This document shows positions 27,405-37,306 of a stretch of 64,000 bases of DNA, in pieces. The notes under the pieces were generated by a model. That model saw only the letters and a list, made by a program, of their open reading frames with translations, did not search any database and was not told the DNA's origin. Position 1 is the stretch's first letter, and the number at the start of each line of letters is the position of its first letter. A program made the position numbers and the translations under genes. The stretch spans positions 26,658,001 to 26,722,000 of the forward strand of contig OX485809.1 of NCBI GenBank assembly GCA_950295325.1. The letters are read 5' to 3'. This DNA is from Polytrichum commune. Its lineage: Eukaryota > Streptophyta > Polytrichopsida > Polytrichales > Polytrichaceae.

Positions 27405-27625
27405 CACACCGATTGCCCCAATCACTGCGTGTTATACTATTTGGAGTTAGGCAATGCTATGACTAATCTAATGGGAATGTAATATTTTACCAAAGCAAAG
27501 TCGTTTATGTTTTATAATGTCCAAACAACTTATTGAACTTTCGTCAGTAAAAAATTGTGCTCTCAAGATGTTATTGCATTGTATAACTCCAAATAATAAC
27601 ACACACTAATTGGGATAATAAATGT
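27405..27625. mobile_element. Inverted-repeat MITE related to the 10392 element
   Basis: GTGTTATACTATTTGGAGTT near 27428 pairs inverted with AACTCCAAATAATAACACAC near 27587. The outer motif CACTAATTGGGATAATAAATG matches the family at 10392. Left end diverged. Confidence 0.55.
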
Positions 27626-28378
27626 AGTAATTCTCTTAACCCCTGAGTTTTCAAAATCTCCTCACATAACAAAAGAAAAAGTATTGTTCACTGGCTAAGT
27701 AGTGAAGGTTGATCAATTAGAAAGTATAAATCTTTTGGAGCAAAGTTGTCAATATTGATTTAGAGATGAAATCCATGTGGTGGGTGTTCACATGCAACTT
27801 GTGAACGCTATGTAAGGATTTACGATATCAAAATTAGAGTGATTCATCTTAAACAAGGATTACATAGGTTTAGGTTGGAAATTTGTAGATCTTGAGAAGC
27901 ACATTTAACTAATATATCCCCATTGAAACTTTAACTTTGAGAAATGGGAACCTAGAGAACATTTGAAGGTTGAGTTGTAGTATGGACAACAATAGTGACA
28001 TGTAGAAGATAATGCACTGCCTTTCATTACCTTACATTGGTGCTCACAAGGATTGGGGGGGGGGGGGGGGACCAAATTTGGGCGAATTAACCCATACACT
28101 CGTTCCTTGTTGGATGCCTAGACCCTTGCCTCTAAAGAACCAATGTATGGGTTGTTTCGCTCCAACCAGGGGAGCCATGTGTGTACAAGATCTGGTTTTA
28201 CATAAAATAGTCTTCATGATAAAAAAAAGACTCAAAGAGTATACATACAAAACATAGGTTAATTGTGTGCATGTCTTTGCTTCCTACATGGGATAAATCT
28301 GCACCGCCTTATACTTCTCCAAATTTGATGCATAATCTCTTAATTGATTGGTTATGGGCGCCCCTGCTATAGATATTG

Positions 28379-28565
28379 GAAATGCATTTTTGTTGAATCC
28401 TTAACTGTATATACATGTCCTCGCAATTGTGTTCACTAGTGAATGTAGAGTAGTTATCAATGTTTAAAAAGTGTCTTTGTGATATCTGCTCTTTGATCCT
28501 CACCAAACCACATACCAAACAAATATAGGGGTCATATCAAGAAAACGAGCCACTTAAGACCCATA
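28379..28565 (+). repeat. Dispersed direct repeat, copy 2
   Basis: Second copy of the 22753 repeat in the same orientation. Upstream, at 28137-28165, the sequence ACCAATGTATGGGTTGTTTCG nearly repeats the first 30 bp of the window, suggesting that a longer element extends off the left edge. Confidence 0.65.
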
Positions 28566-28918
28566 CACCTTATGTGGTGGGTGTAAGATAGATTGGCATC
28601 ATATGTAGTATGCCTACAACAACTTAGACATTCCTCGGAGCATTGTTAGTGGAACACCTATGGTTGCATTCCGAATCAGAAGGATGTCTTTTGCAGCATG
28701 AGGGCCAAGAACAAAAACAAATGAGCATTTGTATCAACCGAGATGTATAACGGATCATGCACAATTTTTTCCTTTCAATGACTCACGAAAGTCTCCTCTA
28801 GGGGGGATCTCCACCTTATAGTCCTCCAATACCCAATTCATCCCCATGCTTTATGGTTAACTCTACCATGGGCAGGATTGCTATGGCAAGTGACATTCAA
28901 TGATACTCGTGATGCTAA

Positions 28919-29324
28919 GAGCGTCCCCACCATACTGGGCATGGGGCATGCGAACGCCATAAATGGGGCATCCAGGGTTTTAAAGTGGCAGTACAAGAGC
29001 CCCACCAGTGGTTGGTCCCCATTATTTAGAACCGTCCCGGTGATAGTTAAGACCTTCCCCCTCATAAATGGTTCATGTAGCGGTCCTTCTCTAGCCCGCC
29101 AAGAGATTACTTTAATATCATATACTCCAATATCCTATTTTATTCTGTGTCAAATAATAGGTGTCGTTGTCTTATTGATTGCTTCTTAATTATGACAGGG
29201 TTATGCCTAGGCTTTGGTGGGCTTTGACTCGTGATGAGCTACCCTGCCCAAGATGAAGGGCTCCCCAAAGGTGTAAAATATTATATACTCTATTTGACAT
29301 ATGCGTGGTCTGGTGGGGACGCTC
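28919..29324. mobile_element. TAA-flanked MITE (Harbinger-like)
   Basis: Terminal inverted repeats GAGCGTCCCCACCA and TGGTGGGGACGCTC, flanked by TAA at 28916-28918 and 29325-29327. Length is 406 bp. Two opposite open frames of about 100 codons cross it and look like chance. Confidence 0.85.
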
Positions 29325-30014
29325 TAAGAGGGCACGAGTACAAGAGCATGTTGATTGTGCTAAATTGACTATTGGATTGGATTTTACAAGCATACAACTT
29401 TGCCCATCTACAACCTCTTGGAAGGCTATATAATTGAACTCCCTTGAACTCCTAGATATGATGGGGGATATTGAAGTCAAGATAACAAGGATAACATTTG
29501 TAAAATGTTTGTGTGGTATCGTCAAATACTAAGGGCTGGTTTACACCATAGACCATGAAGTCAGACCATGGAAGATGGCATTTTTCCATGGTCCAACTTT
29601 CATGATCCGATTTCTTAAAAAATCAATCTATAAAGCCTTTGGGCCCCTCACTAGGTGTAAACCGAATGTGGACCAAGTGGAGTGACCTGCACCAAAAAGT
29701 GAATGTGTAGATTTTTTTTATTATATGCCCAAAAAGCTTAATTTTGATTATTTTTTTCAAGTTTGACCATACTCTTGACTTTTCTTGTCTTCACTTCTCT
29801 TCCCTTGTCTTGTCTTCTTGTTTTCGCTTGTTTTCACCTTGAACTTCAACAACCATGGTTGCAATGAAGGTGAGGAGGAAGAGACTCATTTTGCTATTAG
29901 AATTAAACATGTTTTTGTACATGCTTGTGACGCATGTTGTGGACATTCAAGCATTCATTTTACAAGAAGTATAGGAAAAGTTTGCAATTTTGAGCTTGGC
30001 TTATGAGATTATGA

Positions 30015-30024
30015 GTGTGTGTGT

Positions 30025-30055
<31 letters not shown>
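30015..30055. repeat. Compound (GT)n(GC)n(GA)n microsatellite
   Basis: Three dinucleotide tracts in succession, inside the decayed Harbinger element. Confidence 0.9.
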
Positions 30056-30159
30056 TATGGATTTGTAGACCGTTTTTTGTTGGGTTCATGGATGGATGGA
30101 TTTTTTTTTAGGAACTAAACTCAAGTAAAATACATTACATTTGGATTTTTTTGTGTGAG

Positions 30160-30990
30160 ATGTTAGGTCCCTATTTGAAGAAAGGAGATACTCATTTTAG
30201 GAATATGGTGCATGTGCAAAAAATGGTAGCAATGTCATTACATAAGTTGGGTAGTGATGATGGACTGCAAAGCATATGAGACTTGTATGGAGTTCATGAG
30301 AGTATATTATCAAAAATAACAGAGGAGTTTGTAGAGCTGTTAGAAAACATTTTCAACCAAATTTTGTTCAAACTCTAAGTGAATCGCAGTTTACGGTTTT
30401 AGCTTTAAGTTTGAGCAATTGCATGACATATCTCACATCATAGGATAATAAATGAATTAAATATTCTTATTTTAGCTCCTATAATTGGCGAAGACTACTT
30501 CTTTGCATTCAACAATTTTACAACGAATTGTTGGACCAAATTATATATTCTAGGACTGTAAGTTTGGTTGAACATAAAGCCTTCACAATTAGGTTGTTTT
30601 TTAGATTACAAGAATTGAACGTGGATGTATAGAAGGTAAGTTTCAATTGTACAAACTTATAAACAACACTGCATATCAGGTGAGGCATTGGATGTATTAT
30701 CTATTTAAGGGTGGAAAGACTGCATTATCAAGAAATGAGACAATTTAGAAATTTATTTACTAGTCTTTAACCATGACGTATGTTAAAATGGCGTTTGGAT
30801 TTTGAAGCATAGAAGGAGATTGATAATGAAGCAATGTGAAATACCTTTGAGGAATATGCCCGATATTATAGCAACTTGCGTAGTATTGAAAATTTGTGCA
30901 TTGTAAAAAATGAAAAAATTAAAGACGAATGGATTGTTGAAGCAACAAATAAATTAGCTATAGGAGATAGCAATGAAGAAATTAATACGA
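30160..30990 (+). pseudogene. Harbinger-type DDE transposase (nuclease) remnant
   Basis: Frames joined across several stops and shifts show the order expected for Harbinger nucleases. An N-terminal block reads KKGDTHFRNM, MVAMSLHKLGSDDG, DLYGVHESILSKITEEF (compare FGVS-type helix-turn-helix). A middle GEDYFF block follows. Next comes VKMAFGF, equivalent to the VExAFGxLK motif. The end reads MPDIIATCVVLKICAL with NEKIKDEWIVEATNKLA. In-frame stops and frameshifts occur throughout, so no functional enzyme is possible. The catalytic acidic residues cannot be placed with confidence. Confidence 0.8.
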
Positions 30991-33900
30991 CGATAAATTA
31001 CTAGAAGAAAAAAAGTTGGATTTGCTGAGGTGAAAGGAAAAATTATAGCTAAAAAAATGCTTAAATTGTAGATGAAATAATTGATGTAGAAACATATCTA
31101 TTTTTACCAAGAAAAAAATGAGAAGACAAATAACCTTCTTAATGAAGCCATAGTGATGTATGAATTACTGGTCAAAAGATTTTGGCGATATGAGTTATGA
31201 AAAAAATCTAGTATTATAGACTATAGACAAAACGAGCAGGACAAATACAATAGAAGAATAATTAAAATTACCAATGATAGTGTCAACATTTATATCTATG
31301 TTCTTAGGAAATTTATGAATTCTTAGAATGTTATAAGAAAAACCCTATAATTATCAACAACATATTCTAGTAGAATTTAAAAAAAATTGAGTTTTTTTGG
31401 TACTCTTGTGTTGCAACATTCGATAATTTAGCAATAGTTGTTTGACATGAAATAGGTGTAGTTGAAATGACATCTTCTTTTCATGATGTTGTAGCATTTG
31501 CAAGGATATAGTTGTGCACACTACCTTGCTGCCATTTCATTCGTCCATTTCATTAAACCACCTACATTTTGTTTTTATCAGTTCTTGAAAATTAGTCATT
31601 TTGCCAGTCTTTTGTTTTTAAATAATGAACTTGTATTTTTTCCTCCATAATAATCAAGAACGGTTGAAATCCTTGTAGCCACCAATTGAATATAGAGTTT
31701 GAAATAGTAGTTAACATTTGTATGAAGCACTTAAAAAACATTAAATTTTTTTTCCAAAACAAGCCAAAAAAACTTGAAATTGATAAATGTAAAGAAAAGA
31801 CAACATAATAGAAGTTAAGAGAATACTGTATATGAGAGTAATCTGGGTAGGTGTAGACTGAAAACAATAGATGGGCTAGTGATTAGATGAAGAAGGAGAA
31901 AAAACATTGGACAAAAAAAGAGGGTTTAAATCCTTTCATGTGTGGAAAAAACTTAATATAGTAACTAAATTCGAAGCATGCGCGGCAATGGCTACTTGTG
32001 TTTTGGGGGAGGAATTTACAAGGGCTTACGGCCAAAGGCCAAGGCCTTCTATGGCCTCCTTATACAACCCACATACAACCCCAATCACCACATTCTTTAT
32101 ATTATTAAATAAAATGATTCATATTCTAGTTTATTATTTTTGTTTGTTTGTTTTTTTAACAAATTCCTCGTCCATTTCACTTCGAATAGCAATTAGATGA
32201 TGCACTTCAAAATCATTGACCAACCTCAATCATATCCTTCTTGTTAGTTTTCTTCATTTTTTTTTGTGCTCATTCTTTAGTTGAACACCCTCTTTTCTTT
32301 CCAACAAATTGCTTCTTTGCTATTGTTACACTTTTATTTTTCTTTGCAAGATTCCAACTCCAACAATTGAAGGAGGACTCTCTAATTGTCCTCTTGCCAA
32401 AAATTGAACATGGATGTAATTGGAGGAGGGAGAAATGCACTAGAAGTAGAGTGGAGCATATTAGTCCATGTATCATCTGAGAAATCAATGTATGGATACT
32501 TTTGAAAATTGGAGCTGCCATGTTTGGCATTCCTTGTGAATTTTGTGAGCATTCTCCTTGCGACCCTCTACCTGATCCTCATCAACAATATATCCTTTTA
32601 TGTTTTGAAAAAAAAATTGATACACTACTATGCAAACCATGCCAAAACAAGGATGCAAGATAAATGAAACAACAACCCTTTTCTACTATGTTTCAAAGTA
32701 TAATGTTAGTATATAATAAAAGGAGCTTCCATTGTATCTACAAGCCCCCCCCCCCCCAAAAAAAAGACCATTAAAATTTTATTATAACAACATTTTTTTG
32801 CTATGGGCCCTTTTTTTCCTTTTCTACTAGAGCACATTTTTTGCCTCTTCCTCTGCAAAACCCATTGGACCATGTTAGTGGATAATGTAGGTCTTAAAAT
32901 ATGTCTTTTGAGGACCTCAAACTTCATGGTCACTTTGACTTTTTTTTCTTATGGTGTAAATCAAAGTGATCCCAGGATGAGTTCAACAACCAATTGCAGA
33001 TTTAACAAGGCCTTGGGACGACTTCATGATCCTGGTATAAACAACTCCTAAAGCTCAACTCTTGAAAAATGATTAATTGAAGGGAAATAGTGAAAGTCCC
33101 TAATAATATCTCCCTCATTAATGTTCTACATCTAAGATCAGTTCAAGCAATATGTCTTTCACTCTAGGGAATTATTAGGGGAGTATGCAAAATGCCCAGA
33201 TTAGGCCCACTTACCTTACGAGAGAGTAGAATTGCATTTTCATCGAACATGCAAGTTGGAATATGTTAGTCATCTCATGTATTCATTTTGAATGTTATGT
33301 GATTAAATTTGTTAAACTTTAAATCTTGATTTTCTAGAGAAAATAATCTCCCACATATGAGTAGTTTGGGCAAGGTTTGAATAAGAAGGATAGCCATCAT
33401 GCAAAGAATAGTGCACATTTATGACAATCTTGGGTGCATATCAACAAGTTTATGGAAATTTTGCTCAAATTTCCAAGTTTTGGAATATAAAAGAGGTCAA
33501 GTTTCCCCTTATTAAACTTCATTTCCCCCCTACAAATGTGCTAGTGACCAAATATGTGATTCTAGGGAAAAGTTGCACACAATGCAATGTGGAAGGAGAT
33601 CCAATTTTTTGTCATCTAGTGGTTTTTCCCGACTTCAGTGTGCACGTAGAAGTTTGATGGAAGTGTGCCTTTAGACAAAATCAATTTTACAATGTTTAAT
33701 CATTAGAGTGGACTATCTAATCTATGATGTCAAAAAATAAAAAATAAAAAATAAAAATCCTATTCACATTTTGTGCTCAACATGTTGATTAGGATGCTTC
33801 CATTGAGCACCTATTGGTACTCAACCCATGATTAGAATGCTAGGCCCTAGATTGGTATGATAAAATTGTTGCATCTATCCATGACATTAAAGATGCAACT

Positions 33901-34096
33901 TTGTGGTTTCTACATAAACTCATCTATCATGAATGAAGGAGCTCTTGTTGAAATAAATCATGTATAACATGAATACCTATTTATCCACATTGAAGATATT
34001 TGGGGGTTGATGCCAATTCCGGAGTCATAACCTCTAGAACTAACAAATGTTATCATTAGTCCAAGTTCCCCAATTTCCCAATGGTTAGGATGTTAA

Positions 34097-34643
34097 GGGC
34101 TTGTTTGCACTAGAGACCAATGACCATGACCTTGCTTTTTGAAATCTCTCATTGGTTGAGATATAAGTGGTGGTCACATTTCATTTTACACAAGATTTTA
34201 ACTAATAAAAGTGACTATGAGTGAGCATGTCACAAATGAATGAGAGAATGACATGGAATTGTATATTTCTAGAAATAAATAATGTTTGGTAGTCACACAT
34301 ATTTTGAGGTGAGAAAATGAAAATAAGTTGTTCATTTAAAAATAAGGCAACTATGTCACATGAAACATTGCATTGTTTAGTCAATTTTATTTTTGAGCGA
34401 CCCAATTTTGTTAAAGCTATTTTAAACCACTTGTATTTTTTTTAGTGAAGATTTTGTATTTTATATTTAAAATCTTATACACTACATCTTGGTCTAAGTT
34501 CACTTTACACTATGACCCATGGCCTTGAGGCTTTTAAAATGTGTGGATGTCTCTTGGCATGATCTTTGGACCATTGACAATGACCATGAAAAATCCAAAA
34601 TCATTGTTTTTTACGGCTCTCGGTCTAGTGTGTAAAAAAACCC
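34097..34643. mobile_element. Harbinger-type MITE, diverged
   Basis: Left end GGGCTTGTTTGCACTAGAGA and right end (inverted) GGGTTTTTTTACACACTAGA, with TAA on both sides (34094-34096, 34644-34646). Length 547 bp. The ends resemble those of the 29533 element, so this is another non-autonomous relative. Confidence 0.78.
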
Positions 34644-34649
34644 TAAGTA

Positions 34650-36985
34650 CAAAATATTAGAAGTTGATGCACAAATGCACCCATAAACAAAGCCAAAAAA
34701 AACCAACCCCCCCCCCCCCCCCCGCCCGCCAAAAAAACCAAAAAAAAAACCCTCAAAGAATCAAGCACATGCAATATGTGTGACCACGTCACCGGCCCAC
34801 CCAAACCACTTTCCCATGTAGCCACGAAGCACTACATGTGGTACTCGGGCCCTTTTGTTAAATTTTGCCTCCATCACGACCAAGCTAAATCTAAAGGCCC
34901 ACATATAGACGTATCATACATACCCATCCGTGCCACTGTGTTGGACGTCCTTTAGCCAAGTGTTAGTGTTTCCGGAATGTTCTCAAAATGTGGATAGTGG
35001 GCTGGGTTATCAATCAACCCTTTTAGCATTTGGGGTTTGGTCACCTACCTCTCACCATATTTGGGGTAATTTAGGTGGCATTAGTTAAGTGTTATTCCCA
35101 CCACACACTATTTGCCACGCATGCATATGCACATAATCCATTGAACCGTTATTTGATTCTATTTGTATATTGAGGGCTCCTTGCGGGCCTAATGTATAAG
35201 CTCAAATCAGTCAGGAATGGGCCAAATCTTGTACTCTTCTTGCATGTGGCCATTTGGATTTTGGGACAAGAATTGCTAATTTTATGTCTAATAGTAAGAG
35301 GTTTAATATGCTCAAGAACAAGGCAAGCATAAACTTTGGCTAGAATTATTATTTCCATTCCATAGATGCAAGTTTAGATAAATTTTCAATTCCTAACGAT
35401 TTGTTCTCAATCACACATATGAAAATATTGAATATGCCGTATCGTTCAAATTAATTAACCCCTTGAATATGTAGTGCCTATGTGATGTGTGAGACAATTA
35501 CAGCATCGCAAGGGATAGTATTCCATTTCAATATTTAAAAAATAATAATACATATATTTGATACACAAGATTTATGTGATCCACCTCCTCTTGCTCCCCC
35601 CAGCTAAATCAAGAACTATGCTTCGAGTATTGACTTCCAATTAAAATAAGGTCCATTTCTTTGACATTAGAAATTTTGAAAATCAATGATATTATAAGTA
35701 GGACAGTTCACATATGCTGAACACATTCATTGAATTTTGCAAGATTTGAGACTTTTGAGTTCAAGATCCTTCAAAGCTATTAATATTTATGGAGATGTCC
35801 TCATGAGTGTTTGTATTTTTTGGACATTGTAATCTTTGCCAAACATGAAATGTAAAACATGAAATGCTTGGATTAGGATTTCAAGGGTTTCAAGGATTGA
35901 TAGATTATGAGGCTGACTGCCCAATTTGTGGGTTTGATGAGAGGGCATTGTTAGACTCCAAACATGTCAAGGGTGAACACATGGCACGTGAGGACTACAA
36001 TATAGGGGCCGATTGCACGTGTCCCCCTTCCCAACACATGGTGTAAGTGAAATGTAGGCGATCTAAAAGTCTGCAAACTAAACACAAATGATAACCAAGG
36101 AGGGGATGTAGAAGGCTTGCCTTTGAGGGAAGATCGGACACCATGTATTCAACAACCGATGCTGTTGACTTCTTCAAAAGAGGGGTATCTTTGATTTGCC
36201 ATGCAACCCAAATGAATGGATACTGATAATTCATCCTGATCCTCGAGGATCGCACTTTATGTTCCACCTACGCCAGGACTCACTGTAGCTCACAATATTT
36301 CCATCAATCCTAGTTCATGAGCTATTATGCAGAAAATTCAATTCCCGCACGTTGACATAAGCCACGCCATCGAATCAATAGCGCTAACAGCTATAGATCT
36401 CCAACTGATCTCGTGCTGCAGAAGGTAGACCAAGTTAAGCGTAACAGCAATGAGATTTGAGTCAGAAATGATTGTTGTTTGTTCTTGCAATTGCAACATT
36501 GCAATGTCTGCTTCAACCCACGAAGTTCATCCAGCAATTCACCCAGTACATTGACTAGGGAACTACAGTAGTCTACCACACCTTGAGAGGAAGATGCAAA
36601 ACAAGAAAGCAAGTGGTTCTACACTTGTGAATCTCTTTTCACAACCAGAGAATTAATAACTGTATCACTATATTCGTTCACATGAACTTACACGTGCCCT
36701 TTCAACTTAGATTTCTTATGCACAGTCAAGTAGAAAAAACCGTGGAACCAAGATACACGTTTTGAGTGTCTCCAAATAGGTTGTGTCAAAAATTGAGTGA
36801 CCTACTTCAAAAGCTGCTCTACCGCAAGACTACAGGAATGATCCTGATGTAACCTAGTTTGTAAATAGAGAAGCAGGGGCATCATCTTCCAGTGAATCTT
36901 CACCGAAGTTCTTTTTTATCATCTACAATCTCGTGAATAACTAAGTCCTGACAACGATACTAAGAAAGTCATTTCCCATCTTTCA
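34650..36985. other. Gene-free stretch before HMA gene 2
   Basis: Holds the C17/A-rich tract at 34694-34755. From about 36.2 kb base composition becomes more balanced, which may be 3' UTR or flank of HMA gene 2. No domain recognised. Confidence 0.45.
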
Positions 36986-36988
36986 CAT

Positions 36989-37222
36989 GCCTCGGGATCA
37001 ATATTTCATATGCTGGGTATACCGGCACTAAATCACAACATTTTCAAAGTTAACTATTCAGTAGTACATGCCTGCTGTTCTGTTTGGGTGATAGTACGAG
37101 TCTCCATAGTAGGACGTTTGATGCGATCTGCCAGGGTAGCCATTGTAGCTAGGATTGAAGGAGTCACCAGTATAATACTGAGGACGGCTCGTTGGGGAAC
37201 TCCAGGCAGGTGGGCTGTAGCC
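36989..37222 (-). other. Tandem duplicate of the terminal coding segment of HMA gene 2 (possible alternative last exon)
   Basis: This segment and 37238-37465 are tandem copies at a period of about 250 bp, covering the tail-coding DNA and about 70 bp past the stop. The downstream copy still has an open frame, beginning GYSPPAWSSPTSRPQYY and ending HPNRTAGMYY then stop, close to the HPNRTAGTYYY end of gene 2. A splice acceptor-like sequence (GATGCTTACAG) sits immediately before it. It would need a donor of phase 1 inside exon 3, and I did not identify one. It may be an alternative terminal exon, extra 3' UTR, or a recent non-functional duplication. Confidence 0.75.
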
Positions 37223-37306
37223 TGTAAGCATCAATATGCCTCAAAATCAGTAATTTGTAAGCCTCGCATACCAACCACTAAAATCGGCACACTTTCAAAA
37301 GCTAAT

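Larger units (their letters stand above)
29533..33048 (+). mobile_element. Decayed 3.5-kb PIF/Harbinger transposon
   Basis: Left end GGGCTGGTTTACACCATAGA and right end (inverted) GGAGTTGTTTATACCAGGAT match the ends of the 20276 MITE, including the subterminal GACCATGAAGTC and GGGACGACTTCATG. TAA target duplications lie at 29530-29532 and 33049-33051. The interior holds a dead DDE transposase (about 30160-30990). The second protein usual in this superfamily (Myb/SANT-like) was not recognised in the remaining DNA. Confidence 0.88.
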
